Below are positions 1-11,536 of a stretch of 64,000 nucleotides of DNA, piece after piece (position 1 is the first letter of the stretch; each line of letters starts with the position of its first letter). A program made the translations under genes and the position numbers. Origin of the DNA: Euglena gracilis. Its lineage: Eukaryota; Euglenida; Euglenophyceae; Euglenales. The notes beneath the pieces were generated by a model. It saw nothing but the letters and a program-made list of their open reading frames with translations, searched no databases and was not told the origin of the DNA. The DNA lies in assembly GCA_039621445.1 (NCBI GenBank), contig CP154957.1, positions 34,850,227-34,914,226 of the forward strand, read 5' to 3'.

Positions 1-59
1 AAAAGCAAACAAAAGCAAGAACATGTGATTGGTCCATAATGTTGAAATATTGACATCAA

Positions 60-470
60 ATGTGCTCACCCAATGTCCACATCTTCTTCAACATCGCATC
101 TCGCCCAGCATCTACATCTTGTCCAATATCTACATCCGTTGCATCAGCAATCACTGCACCTTGTCTAGTGTGTGCATCTTATCCAATACCTGCATCTTGT
201 CAAGATCTTAATCTTGTCCAGTATCTGCATCCACTGCATCTTCTCCAGCATCTGCATCTTGTTCTCCAGTGTCGACATCTTGTCCAGCGTCTGCACCTTG
301 AACAACATCTGCATCTTGTCCAATATATCCGCATCTTGTCCAACATCTGCATGTTGTACAGCATCTGCATCTTGTCCAGTGTTTACATCTTGTTCAGTCT
401 GCACCTTGTTCAGCATCTGCATCCATTGCATCTTGTCCAGTATCTGTAACCACTGCATCCACAGGCTCCC
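60..470. repeat. Degenerate minisatellite, CATCTTGTCCA unit
   Basis: Short units built on CATCTTGTCCA and TATCTGCATC recur about every 18-24 bases with substitutions and length changes. Open frames here simply translate the repeat (leucine, histidine, valine and glutamine motifs) on both strands, so no gene is called. Confidence 0.85.
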
Positions 471-479
471 AACCTAGCA

Positions 480-995
480 AAATGACCACAGAAACCCAAA
501 AAATGCCCACAAAAAAAACCTAAAATTGACCGCAAAGGGCCCCCAAAAGCAATCAAAATGACCTAAAATTGCTTCAAATAACCTAAACTTGCCCAAAAAC
601 ACCAACAATGTCCACAAAATTGTGAAAAATAACCCAAAATCACCAAAATGTCGCAAAATGCCATAAAATGTGCTCATATAGACCCAAATTAGCCCAATAT
701 TTGCCAAATCAGTGCAAAATATCCCAAAAATCCCAAAAATTAGCAAAAATTGATCCAAAATGGCCAACATGGGAGTAATATTGGAAATGCCATCAAAATA
801 TCAGCTTTGGCCCAAATAACCCTTTCGGACTTTCGGAGGTGGTTCTTTGAGCAGCGTGTGTTGCAGGGCCAGGCATAATAACAAAAGAAGACAGGCTGCA
901 CAGAGAGAAGAATCAGTCGCACTGAAAATTGCCCCCCCAGGGAAAAGGAAACTGTTAGGCAAAAAAAACTCGAACATTTGCAAAAAAATTTTCTC
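480..995. other. A-rich low-complexity DNA, no gene seen
   Basis: The stretch is dominated by CAAAATGACC, CCCAAAAT and similar words, which produce repetitive Phe/Leu/Ile frames on the minus strand. No conserved domain, splice pattern or RNA gene is visible. Confidence 0.6.
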
Positions 996-1107
996 ATTTT
1001 CGGCCATTTTCGGCCATTTTCGGCCATTTTTGGGACCCCCACCTATAGAGCCCAAAATTTCATTTTCGGCCATTTTCGGCCATTTTCGGCCATTTTCGGC
1101 CATTTTT
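996..1107. repeat. 10-bp minisatellite CATTTTCGGC
   Basis: Two clusters (about 996-1030 and 1062-1107) of exact or near-exact CATTTTCGGC units are separated by a short unique spacer. Confidence 0.9.
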
Positions 1108-4100
1108 ACTATAGGTGCTTGCCCCCGAGGGGGGGGTGTTATTCGGGGGGGTTTATTTCACCTTCGACGCAACATTTTTTTCCCTTTCTTACAGTCTCTT
1201 CAAACCATCTACAATGACAAAGTGATGGAGATGTTTTGAAATGGAGAGTTTGGCTGATTTCCTTGGCGGCTGTGTCGGCGGCAAGTGGGCTCTTTCTCAG
1301 CAGGGCTTGGTTGGACACCGTTCCCCCTAGAGGGCTCCAACTTCAAAAAACTTGACAGTCCTTGCGGGCTTCACTAGTGCATTGGGGGGGGGGATTGCCA
1401 ATGACCAAAAGTGGTCATTGGCAAAATGTCTATCTGTCTGTCTGTCTGTTTCAGCCAGCACAAGCACCATTGGGCAAGCATCTAAGCAAATGGATGGATG
1501 AGGGGTTTCTTATATATGGATTAGCGTCCAACAGCCCAGGGGTTTCTTATATTCGGGGGTTTCTTATATTTGGGTGTCGGCTGAAAATCGGCCAAAGGGT
1601 TTCTTATATTTGGGGGGGGGGGGGTTACAGTGCAATACCCCCACCCTTCGCCTCAAAGTTTAATAAGAGGTTTGCTGACGTTGTGGTCGGCCAACCTAGG
1701 TCGGGCCGAGTGCTGGGGTCAGGACCCGCCAAAATTTGCATTACTCCCCTCCCCTTACAATATTAATGCACATTTGGGGGACCCTTGCTCGGGACCTTCG
1801 GCATCCCGGGTCCCCCAAGTTTTGACCCCAGATGGGTGATTTTTTTGGATACAGTATGGAGCATAACTTTTTGAACGACTTTTGCTCATAACTTTTTGAA
1901 ACCCCCCAAAAAAAACTTAGACAAAAAAATAAGAAATTAGGTCCGCGATAGTGTTTTGCATCGTTCCGGTGTCCGGAAAAGAAGAATTTGTTCAAATCTT
2001 TTACCATCCTTTTGCACCAAAGGGTGAAAGTGAAAAGAAGAGCGAAACGCAACTTTCAAACAATGTGCCAAAAATTGTGTGAGACACTGAACAACCAGAG
2101 GTGGTATGAGATGTCAGAATTCCTTGAAGCATTCTTTTAAGTTTGGAATTGACATCTTGAGTGCGGAAAAGATTTGTGGGTCGGCCCCTCCGTATCCAAC
2201 CCCCCCCATATCAGGCCCAACTGTACATCTTTGAGGGTTCCGCCAGAAACCATAAAGCTGCACTTCCTTCTTGAAGTGGGGACAGAGGTGTCTTGGGCCA
2301 GAAGCTGCCCAGCCCTGAAGGCTGTGACCAATTTCATAAAAAAAAATACAATCACCTATTCGGTTTTTTCTTTTTCCAGGAAGAATCCGGGAATAATGTG
2401 AAACAAATCAAATTGGAACTGTGGCTTCCATGGCCATATTTTTCCCAAAAAATTTAAACCGGAAGGGGTGGGGGTTGTCAACCCAAACACCACCCCAGGT
2501 TTCCAGGATTCCCGCTAGCTTTGGTCAGCCAATGAAGGGTTGGTGATTGGATGGGGGGGGGGGGCACAGTGCAAGACAATGGCATGGCCAAAAATACAGC
2601 CAAACAGGACCAATTTTCGGTTAAATTCCAAAAAAAAAATCGACGAGGTGTTCTCCTTTTGAGGAAGCGCGCAGAAAATTTGGCAAACTGTCCCATAAAT
2701 GAATTGGATCAAATTTTTGACACCTTTATAAAAACTGGGAGTGACAAAATGGGGACGGTGCACAATCCAGACAATGATTTTGTGTATGCTTATGTGAACA
2801 CATTCAAGGTTGGGCCCCCCAAAGGGTAATTGGCAGATTTCCATCCCCTTCCTCTGGAATGCTGGGGAAATGAAAATCAATTCCACAGTTGGTCCAACAT
2901 CTCACCAAAGCTGTGATTGCAATTGTAAATCCGAAAAAATGAGGGAAATGGAGTCAAAAGGGGGGAAACAAACCTGCCCGAGGCACTGAACTTGAAGTGG
3001 GATGTGAAAACTCCCTGTCTTGGTTCTCAAACTTCTCTGCCGTCTTTGAGACTATCGATGTTTTGGGTTGTTTGGGTTGTGCTGGTTGGGATAATGCAGT
3101 TTGCAGAAAGGTGTAAGCCTCAGAACCTGTTGATACGAAGAGAAAAATCCTTCCCAACAGAACTTGAATGCAAAGCACAAGAATTTTTTCCCTCTTATGA
3201 AGGAACGGCGGCGAAATAGTTGCACAGCATAAGAGATGCTCTTTCAATATTTTTTTTACCACGCGGGTATAGCAAAGAGTGTAAATACTGGGAATTGCGA
3301 GCAATCAATTTGTCCCCCTCCCAGTGGTTGTGCACAACTGTGTATGTATGTTTCGATTTGGTCCTGTTTTTGGATTGGGAAAAAGCAAACCCTTAATTTT
3401 CAAAAAAATTTGAACTGCTGAGGGTCATCAATTCAATCAAGTGATTGAATGGAACAAAGTTGCACTCCACATTGAGAACTGTGTCCTAGACACTGGCTTC
3501 ACGCCCGAACCGGTCTGGAACATGATTTTTTTTGAAACTGTGCGTCGGGGGCTCTAACTTCATGCCTGAACCGGTGTTTGTGGACACATGTTTTTGTGGT
3601 GCTTGTCTTTGCAGATTTTTTACTGCACAATGCAAGAGGTGGCTGCTCGTTTAAAACGAAATAAAAAATACATTTTTTTAACAGAAACATGTTTCTGAAA
3701 AAACAAACAAGCAAAAACACCATTGAGCGTCCGGGGAATTTTTTTTCCCTTTAATTTCAGCCCTTTTCCCTCTGCTTGGACAACACATAAGGATCAAATT
3801 TGGAATCTGTTGGCAAAAATGGCAGAAAATTGCCGACTTTGTCCATTTTTGAGGAAAATATCCCAAAAATATTGGTTGAAATTTTGGTTGATTTCAGGTT
3901 CAACCAACACACCAACCCACTTTTTGGCCGGTCTTGCTGCCGCCAGAAGTCAGTTTATTTGCTCAAGACACTCTTCATGCCCAACCAGTGTCTGGGACAC
4001 CGGTTGGGGCAGGAAATTTCCCGCCTGAACCAGTCCAGGACACCGGTTCGGTTGTGAAGCCAGAACCCCCGTACACGGTTTTAAAGAAAACGTGAGTTTT

Positions 4101-4304
4101 CAATTTGCCAGATGGGAAAAACTCAACATGCACCGAAAATTGGACAACCTTGACAAGAAATATATTCTGGGGCTCCCCCGATTAACCCCCCGAATGGGCT
4201 AATGGGGGCTAAAGGTGCCAAACAATAAGCCGTATAAATCCCAAAATTTTTGCAGGGGACTCCAAAATCATGTTGTCGGGGGTGGTTCAGGACGCCGGGG
4301 GGGA
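1108..4304. other. Non-coding DNA with short repeats
   Basis: This stretch contains G tracts, a (CTGT)n run at about 1428-1450 and several direct copies of TTTCTTATAT between 1507 and 1615. Short open frames such as 2551-2829 plus have no recognisable domain and no relative elsewhere in the window. No RNA gene is seen. Confidence 0.5.
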
Positions 4305-4700
4305 TTAGGACCAAACCACCTCAATATGCCTTCTGTGACGCCACCCAAAGTTTGTATGTTTTTTTTCCTTTTGGAGGGCCAAAAAATGTGGCCGGCCAAA
4401 ATCCAGGACGCACTTACCAGGATGCAAAATCCGGGAACACCCCCCACACGAACAACCGCAAAAAGAGATGACATAGCACACACCACCACTCCTGATTTCT
4501 TTGAACAAGGTGTCATTGCTGGCACTTCCTCCATCCTTGCCATGTGATTGATAAACTTCCTCAATTTTATTTTGGAGCTCATCATCACATTTATGCGGCT
4601 CATCCAGCCGATCAAAAATATCACATTTCATCACATCAAAGAATGATGGTGCCTCGGCGCTCGGAGCCTTTGCCTTTTTAAAGCTCCACAAACCAGACAT
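4305..4700 (-). CDS. Hypothetical 131-residue ORF, unrecognised
   Basis: An ATG at 4700 opens a minus-strand frame of about 131 codons. The first 70 residues are mixed and charged and could be coding. The C-terminal third is Cys/Gly-rich and turns into sequence read from low-complexity DNA. No family is recognised and no neighbouring gene supports it. It could be a relic exon or chance. Confidence 0.2.
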   Translation of the reverse strand: MSGLWSFKKAKAPSAEAPSFFDVMKCDIFDRLDEPHKCDDELQNKIEEVYQSHGKDGGSASNDTLFKEIRSGGVCYVISFCGCSCGGCSRILHPGKCVLDFGRPHFLALQKEKKHTNFGWRHRRHIEVVWS

Positions 4701-4844
4701 TGTCAAGCAAAGAATGGACGCATTGCTGCAACAAAAGAAAGAATGACTTCCTTTTTTTAAACAGGTCAATCAAAATTCAACAAATGCAAAGGTTCGATGA
4801 AATAAAATACAGTCAATATTTTTATGTCAAAAAAGGGGTGGCAT

Positions 4845-4893
4845 ATGTATATATATATATATACACACACATATATACATATATATGTATATG

Positions 4894-4942
<49 letters not shown>

Positions 4943-4980
4943 TATATATACATATATACATATATATTATATCATATTAT
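4845..4980. repeat. TA / CA / TATG microsatellite tract
   Basis: The run goes from (TA)n through short (CA)n to (ATGT)n at about 4900-4940, then back to (TA)n. It is followed by about 60 bases of A/T-only sequence. Confidence 0.95.
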
Positions 4981-5237
4981 AATAGGTACCATAAATGTTA
5001 TAATAAATAATTTATTTATTTTATTTTATTATAGTATTTATATCAATATCTTGTTATTAGTAGCATACAAAATACCTTGTGGCAGCCACATTTTTGCATG
5101 CAATTTGGCTTCTGTGCCCCCCAGAATTACCCCTGAATGTTGTGCACCAGTCCAATTTTGTAAGAGGCAAATTCGTTCACGGCTATTCTTTTGGGCATGA
5201 ACGATTAATCCTGTTCGGGGGTCCCGAACGAATAATC

Positions 5238-5262
5238 GACTAGTCGACTAGTCGACTAGTCG
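5238..5262. repeat. Triple CGACTAGT palindrome
   Basis: Three tandem copies of the self-complementary octamer GACTAGTC (phase ambiguous) form a short perfect palindrome. Confidence 0.85.
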
Positions 5263-5499
5263 TCCCAACGTTGGGGTACCAAGTTACCCCTCGATCGAAT
5301 GCTCTTTTCAACCGACGACCAGCGGTGGTCATCAGATTTTTCCACGCTAAACGGTGCAAAGCAGCACCAATTTTCACCAAAATTAGATATCCACCCCAGT
5401 GGTCCCCAAATGGCAAATTTCATTGTGCTACATGGTTGAAACAGTCATATCAGGACCTCAGCGCCATTTTTGGGCACTTTTGATGACATTTTTATACAA

Positions 5500-5860
5500 A
5501 AAAACGTGGGTATAACCCGTCTTACGCCCTGTAATCGAGTTATAACCCACGTTTTTTCTGTAACTGTGTTCAAAGAGGCCCGGCACCTGCCCTGTAATTC
5601 GGGGATGTGCTTCACGCCATTGTTTCGGGCACTTTCGGGGCGTTTTTTTTTGCCCAAAATTTTCAAAAAATGCTGAACCCGATTTCATGCCCTGTAATTT
5701 GTGTTCACCCTGAACACAATTATCAGGGCATGAAATCGGGTTCAGGAATTATCGCCCTGTAATTTATGTTCACCCTGAACACAATTATCAGGGCATGAAA
5801 TCGGGTTCAGGAATTATCGCCCTGTAATTCGTGTTCACAACCCCGAATTACAGGGCAGGC
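5500..5860. mobile_element. Foldback cluster with CCTGTAATT arms
   Basis: At 5500-5557 an 18-base arm ending in ACGTGGGTATAAC is mirrored with one inserted base. At 5674-5744 two 34-base arms are separated by only three bases and differ at a few positions; each arm carries CAGGGC or GCCCTG plus TGAACACAA. A second partial copy follows at 5752-5818, and a third hairpin (arms GCCCTGTAATTCG) lies at 5819-5856. A related palindrome is at 32,700-32,780. The structure fits non-autonomous foldback or MITE elements. Confidence 0.7.
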
Positions 5861-5867
5861 GCCGGGG

Positions 5868-5944
5868 AGATCAGGCAGTAGACTTTGGTCATTTTGACCC
5901 CCCCTCCCCCGCCCTATGGTGAAGTTCACCGTTTGAAAGTTCAC
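5868..5944. repeat. Direct repeat copy 1 (GTAGACTTTGGTCATTTTG)
   Basis: About 75 bases containing GTAGACTTTGGTCATTTTG, followed by a C tract and GGTGAAGTTCACC, recur in the same orientation at 6964-7040 with few changes. Confidence 0.8.
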
Positions 5945-6242
5945 CGGGGGCTCCCGGACCCCCTCCCCCCCCTCTGCCTAACCCATCGGTGAACTTCACC
6001 GGTGAAGTTCACCAAGAGAGCACTGTTTGGCCAAAAATGGCCAAAAATGATATTTTGGGCAAATTTTCGGAAATTTCGATAAAATGCCATGAAGCATCAA
6101 CCCAAAAGGACCATTTTGAGAGGAAAGGAGCAAAATTTCACCAATGAAAATTTCACCCCCAACGATCAAAACGGTGAAGTTCACCGGTGAACTTCACCGC
6201 CGAAAGCACCCCCCCCCTCCCCCCCCCGGTGAAGTTCACCGG
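5919..6242. repeat. GGTGAAGTTCACC palindrome array
   Basis: The 13-mer GGTGAAGTTCACC and its reverse complement occur singly at 5919 and 6228 and as abutting pairs near 5992-6012 and 6175-6198. The pairs form perfect 26-base palindromes. Related copies lie in 7013-7050. Confidence 0.85.
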
Positions 6243-6295
6243 GGGGGTCTGCAGCCCCCCCCACCCCCCGTACTGCCTTACCTCCCGGGCCTTTG

Positions 6296-6431
6296 AACAC
6301 GGTTACAAGAATGACAGAACCGGTATTTGGGACGCCGGGTTTTGGACAGAACTGGCGTCCTAACCTAACCCCTTTCCGGCGGACAGAACCGGCGTCAGGA
6401 ACAGAGTGGGGGGGAGACGCCGGTTCTGTCG
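6296..6431. repeat. ACAGAACCGGCGTC direct and inverted repeats
   Basis: Variants of GACAGAACCGGCGTC occur three times in direct orientation. One perfect inverted copy (GACGCCGGTTCTGTC) is at 6416-6430, allowing a hairpin with the copy at 6383-6397. Confidence 0.75.
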
Positions 6432-6526
6432 TTGGTGCTGTTTGATACGCACGCGATCGTCAGATCGGCCAGAATATGAGTCAAAATTTGTGATGATTTT
6501 CGGTGCTGTTTGGTTTTATATCAATA

Positions 6527-6680
6527 ACTGTGTCTTAAAAGCAAACTCTGACCTGAGGCTGTGTTCAGAAACACAGCCTCAGGTCATAGTCTGCGTTTAA
6601 GAGGCAGTGATTTAAGGCTGTGTTTATATCGCAACATGCCTTTGGTCAAAGGCTGTGTTTCGCAACCTCGCCGTGTGCTG
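6527..6680. mobile_element. TTAA-associated foldback, relative of 46.5 kb element
   Basis: A palindrome with arms near 6535-6565 and 6566-6600 is bounded by TTAA words. It is followed by TTTAAGGCTGTGTTTATA and then CAACATG and CTTTGGTCAAA. The same ordered words form the inverted termini of the element at 46,523-47,820, so this is a fragment of the same family. Confidence 0.65.
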
Positions 6681-6963
6681 AGTGAAAACAGAGGACGAAA
6701 TTAGAATGTACCGCCAGAATTTGTGGAGTTTAAAATCTCCGGGATAAGAATTCAAAGCACTTTGGCTGTATTTTAGTACGATCGATGGTCGTCTGGTGCA
6801 AAGAGGATTTGATCAATGGGTGATACTCTATTCGAAATGTTCGTAAAGACGGACATAAATACTCAAATTCTTGTTTTGCACACCACATTCAAGGTTTCTA
6901 TTTTTGTGCCAGTCCATGCTGCCCGCCGCACTTTGTAACGCTGCGTTAGGCACTGCACCCAAG

Positions 6964-7040
6964 GAGATCAGTCAGTAGACTTTGGTCATTTTGACCCCCC
7001 CCCTATGGTGAAGATCACCGTTTGAAAGTTCACCAGTGAA
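6964..7040. repeat. Direct repeat copy 2
   Basis: Second copy of the 75-base segment at 5868-5944. It abuts the left edge of the 77-bp satellite. Confidence 0.8.
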
Positions 7041-7051
7041 CTTCACCAGTG

Positions 7052-8070
7052 CTGTCAACTGTCCCAGGGCCGCAAAATAACAAAAACCCCTTGTGTTGCC
7101 GAACCGTTTTGGAAGCGAATCCCTTTTGTTGCTCAACTGTCCGAGGGCCCCAAAAGAACAAAAACCCCTTGTGTTGCCGAACCGTTTTGGAAGCGAAATC
7201 CTTTTGTTGCTCAACTGTCCCAGGGCCCCAAAATAAAAAAACCCCTTGTGTTGCCGGACCGTTTTGGAAGCGAATTCCTTTTGTTGCTCAACTGTCCCAG
7301 GGCCCCAAAATAACAAAACCCCTTGCGTTGCCGAACCGTTTTGGAAGCGAATTCCTTTTGCTGCTCAACTGTCCCACGGCCCCAAAATTCCAAAATCCTA
7401 TGTGCTGCCGAACCGTTTTGAAAGCGAACTCCTTTTGTTGGTCAACCATACCAGGGCCCCAAAATAACAAAACCCCTTGTGTTGCCAAACCGTTTTGGAA
7501 GCGAATTCCTTTTGTTGCTCAACTGTCCCAGGGCCCCAAAATAACAAAAACCCTTGTGTTGCCGAACCGTTTGGGAAGCGAATCCCTTTTGATTCTGAAC
7601 TGTCCCAGGGACCCAAAATAACAAAACCCCTTGTGTTTCCGAACCGTTTTGGAAGCGAATCCCTTTTGATTCTGAACTGTCCAAGGGCCCCAAAACAACA
7701 AAACCCCTTGTGTTTCCGAACCGTTTTGGAAGCGAATCCCTTTTATTGCTCAACTGTCCCAGGGCCCCAAAATAACAATACCCCTTGTGTTGCCGAACCG
7801 TTTTGGAAGCGAATCCCTTTTGATTCTGAACTGTCACAGGGACTCAAAATAACAAAACCCCTTGTGTTTCCGAACCGTTGTTTTGGAAGCGAATCCCTTT
7901 TGATTCTGAACTGTCCCAGGGACCCAAAATAACAAAACCCCTTGTGTTTCCGAACCGTTTTGGAAGCGAATTCCTTTTGTTGCTCAACTGTCCCAGGGCC
8001 CCAAAATAACAAATCCTCTTGTGTTGCCGAACCGTTTTGAAGCGAATTCCTTTTGTTGCTCAACTGTCCC
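7052..8070. repeat. 77-bp satellite, left block (about 13 units)
   Basis: The unit contains CCGAACCGTTTTGGAAGCGA, CTTTTGTTGCTCAACTGTCC and CAGGGCCCCAAAATAACAAA. Starting positions of identical words step by 77 bases. Point substitutions and 1-3-base indels distinguish units. Open frames on both strands only translate the repeat. Confidence 0.95.
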
Positions 8071-8079
8071 AGAGCACCA

Positions 8080-8761
8080 GGGTTGACGTTTTTTTTGTTT
8101 TTTTTTATTTTAAAAAAACGTGTTTTTTTAAAAAAAAAAAACGCAAAAAAAACATGTTTTTTTTAAAAAGCAAAAATTGACCTTTTTCCTTGCGAAATGA
8201 CCATTTTTTTGAAGAAAATTTTTCGCGGGTGGTTCGGGTCACGAGGGGGGGGGGTCACGGGGGGGTCAGAGGGGGGGGTCACGAAGGGGGGGTCACATTT
8301 TCGGTGGCCAGATTAGAAATCACCGAAAACGAATTTTTGGGAAAAAATCCTTTTTAAGCTCCAAAATAGGAATCCCCCAAACGAAAATTAGGAAATCTAC
8401 CGGAATATTTTGTCAAATTAGGCATCACCGGCCAAGTTTTTCAGAAAAAATGGCCGAAACGGGTCTTAGGTCGGGTTGGGGGAGGGGGGTCATGGGGGGA
8501 ACACCCCCTGTGAAGTTTTTTTTTTTTTCAAATGTGTGAAAATATTTCCAAATTTGTGTTTTCTGGTGCGAAAAATCATGCTTTCAACGCAAAAAAAAGA
8601 ATGTTGTAGAGATAAAAAATGCACTTTTTCCAAAAAAAACATTGCAAAAAATTTTCCCCCAAACCCTCCATGACGTTTTTTGTTTTATTTAAAAAAAAAA
8701 CATATTTTTTTTGAAAAAAACATGTTTTTTTGTTTCAAAAAAAAACAAGCCGTCAACCTTG
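8080..8761. mobile_element. 0.68-kb TIR transposon in satellite, 10-bp TSD
   Basis: The satellite is interrupted by an element beginning GGGTTGACG and ending CGTCAACCTTG. The 10-mer CAGAGCACCA lies immediately on both sides (8070-8079 and 8762-8771), and joining the flanks restores a normal 77-bp unit. The ends carry long A/T homopolymers and the middle carries GGTCACGGGGGG repeats. A 9-11-bp duplication is typical of Mutator-like elements, but no transposase is encoded, so the superfamily is an inference. A sister copy is at 11,161-11,534. Confidence 0.75.
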
Positions 8762-8771
8762 CAGAGCACCA

Positions 8772-10392
8772 AAATAACAAAATACCATGTGGTGCCAAAC
8801 CGTTTTGGAAGCGAACTCCTTTTGTTGCTCAACTGTCCCAGGGCCCCAAAATAACAAAATCCTCTTGTGTTGCCAAACCGTTTTGGAAGCGAGTTTCTTT
8901 TGTTGCTCAACTGTCACAGGGCCCCAAAATAACAAATCCCATGTGTTGCCGAACCGTTTTGGAAGCCAATCCCTTTTATTGCTCAACTGTCCCAGGGCCC
9001 CAAAATAACAATACCCCTTGTGTTGCCAAACCGTTTTGTAAGCGAGTCCCTTTTGCTGCTCAAATGTCCCAGGGCCCCAAAATAACAAAATCCCATGTGT
9101 TGCCGAACCGTTTTGGAAGCAAATTTCTTTTCTTGCTCAACTGTCCCAGGGCCCCAAAATAACAAAACCCCTTGTGTTGCCGAACAGTTTTGGAAGCGAG
9201 TTCCTTTTGCTGCTCAACTGTCCCAGGGCCCCAAAATAACAGAATCCCATGTGTTGCCGAACCGTTTTGGAAGCGAATTCTTTTGTTGCTCAACTGTCAC
9301 AGGGCCCAAAAATAACAAAACCCCTTGTGTTGCCGAACCGTTTTGGAAGCGAATTCCTTTTGTTGCTCAACTGTCCCAGGGCCCCAAAATAACAAATCCC
9401 CTTGCGTTGCCGAACCGTTTTGGAAGCGAATCCCTTTTGTTGCTCAACTGTCCCAGGGCCCCAAAATAACAAAATCCTCTTGTGTTGCCGAACCGTTTTG
9501 GAAGCAAGTTCCTTTTGCTCCTCAACTGTCACAGGGCCCCAAAATAACAAAACCTCTTGTGTTGCCGAACCGTTTTGGAAGCGAATCCCTTTTGTTGCTC
9601 AACTGTCCCAGGGCCCCAAAATAACAAAACCCCTTGTGTTGCCGAACCGTTTTGGAAGTGAATTCATTTTGTTGCTCAACTGTCACAGGGCCCCAAAATA
9701 ACAAAATACCAAGTGTTGCCGAACCGTTTTGGAAGCGAATTCCTTTTGTTGCTCAACTGTCCCAGGGCCCCAAAATAACAAAACCCCTTGTGTTGCCGAA
9801 CCGTTTTGGAAGTGAATTCATTTTGTTGCTCAACTGTCACAGGGCCCAAAAATAACAAAATACCAAGTGTTGCCGAACCGTTTTGGAAGCGAATTCCTTT
9901 TGTTGCTCAATTGTCCCAGGGCCCCAAAATAACAAAATACCATGTGTTGCCGAACCGTTTTGGCAGCGAATTCCTTTTGTTGCTCAACTGTCCCAGGGCC
10001 CCAAAATAACAAAACCCCTTGTGTTGCCGAACCGTTTTGGAAGCGAATCCCTTTTGTTGCTCAACTGTCCCCGGGCCCCAAAATAACAAAACCCCTTGTG
10101 TTGCTAAAACCCCTTGTGTTGCCGAACCGTTTTGGAAGCGAATTCCTTTTGTTGCTCAATTGTCCCAGGGCCCCAAAATAACAAAACCCCTTGTGTTGCC
10201 GAACCGTTTTGGAAGCGAATTCCTTTTGCTGCTCAATTGTCACAGGGCCCCAAAATAACAAAACCCCTTGTGTTGCCGAACAGGTTTGGAAGCGAATTCC
10301 TTTTGTTGCTCAACTGTCCCAGGGCCCCAAAATAACAAAACCCCTTGTGTTGCCGAACCGTTTTGGAAGCGAATTCCTTTTGCTGCTCAACT
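8772..10392. repeat. 77-bp satellite, right block (about 21 units)
   Basis: This continues the left block in the same orientation. Units in 9300-10,390 are more alike than those on the left, consistent with local homogenisation. One unit near 10,095-10,115 carries a short internal duplication. Confidence 0.95.
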
Positions 10393-11073
10393 TTTTTACT
10401 CAGCTTCTTCGCCTTCTTTATCAACTCCCGAAGAAGGAATTTTGTGTCACACAAATATTGACTTTGGGCTGTCGTTGGAAGGTGGGGGGTGTACAGGGAA
10501 TGCTGAGTTGAATTGTGATGCATTAAATGTGCAAGATGTTGCATGAATGATGTCACAGAAAACACCCAGAACAAAACGTTCATAGGACATGCTGGAATAT
10601 TGTCCTTGAAAAAATGATTGTGATGACATGCCACAGACAAATGTTGCTGCAAAAGGTGTTGCAGATGCATTCAGACATTTTGACAACAAAAAAAATGTTT
10701 TTCTGCAGTTTGTGAACACTGTAGTACACAACCGTTTTGAAGACATGCCACAGACAAATGAAATGATGCTAAAGTATGCTGAAGATGCATGCATGTCGCC
10801 TACAAAAATGTTTGGCAGTTTATAAACATTACAGAGGGGGTTGTGCCCCCGCGTCCCCTCCGCGTCCCCCCCCCGCGTCCCCCCCGCGTCCCCACCAAGT
10901 GGCTTGGTGTCTTTTTTTGAATAGGCTTTTCTGCAATGTCCCGGCATGCTTGCTATGATGAAATGAAGAAGAGAGGAGAAATAAAAAGAGCATTGCAAAA
11001 ACAAGTGAGAAATCAAAAGTTTATCCTTGCCCCACAAAAAACGCAACTTGTTCGCTCCCCGCCTACAACCCCC
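10393..11073. other. Non-coding DNA, weak ORF at 10,628-10,825
   Basis: A 65-codon plus-strand frame (ATG at 10,628) has a repeated Met-Pro-Gln-Thr-Asn motif, reflecting two copies of GACATGCCACAGACAAATG. It matches no known family and may be a relic. A CGCGTCCCCCCC array occupies 10,846-10,895. Nothing else is recognisable. Confidence 0.4.
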
Positions 11074-11160
11074 ACCTAACCCCAACCCCAACCCTAAATT
11101 TTTGTTCTTTAAGGAATAGGGTTCGGGTTCGGGTTAGGGTTAGGGTTAGGGTCAGGGTTC
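11074..11160. repeat. Interstitial telomere-like repeats, head to head
   Basis: CCTAACCCCAACCCC-type repeats (11,074-11,098) face GGGTTAGGG repeats (11,117-11,160) across about 18 bases. Variants with GGGTTC and GGGTCA show decay. The unit is TTAGGG. Confidence 0.8.
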
Positions 11161-11534
11161 AAAAAAACAAAACACAAGTTTTTTTCTTAAACACCAAAAA
11201 CATGTTTTTGAAAAAGCAAAAAATTAACCTTTTTCCTTGCGAAATGGCCATTTTTTTTGAGGAAAAAGTTCTAAAGTCATTTTTTGGGTCACCAAAAAGT
11301 GAGGTTTTTGAGTTTTTCCTAACCCTTCATCCCAAAAAGGTGTGGTTGGCAAGGCGTCGCACATGTGAAAGCCAGTACCCTTTGTGGACTACGAAGATGC
11401 AGAGATAAAAAATGAACTTTTTTCTCAAAAAACATTTCAAAAAAATTTCACCAAACCGTTTTTTTTAAAAATTTGTTTTTTTTTTCAGAAAAGAAACATG
11501 TTTTTTTGTCTCAAAAAGAAACAAGCCGTCAACC
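11161..11534. mobile_element. Sister of the 8.1-kb element, inside telomere repeats
   Basis: It shares with 8080-8761 the words CTTTTTCCTTGCGAAATG, GAGATAAAAAATG and the terminal AACAAGCCGTCAACCTT. Telomere-like sequence lies on both sides, so the element interrupts an interstitial telomeric array. The left terminus is degraded. Confidence 0.6.
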
Positions 11535-11536
11535 TT

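Noticed and set aside
7052-10392. CRISPR-like array
   Set aside because: The units are contiguous 77-bp tandem repeats with no unique spacers, in a eukaryotic context.
7049-10546. Long repetitive proteins on both strands
   Set aside because: They are translations of the 77-bp satellite. Open frames exist in several frames at once and break wherever units carry indels.
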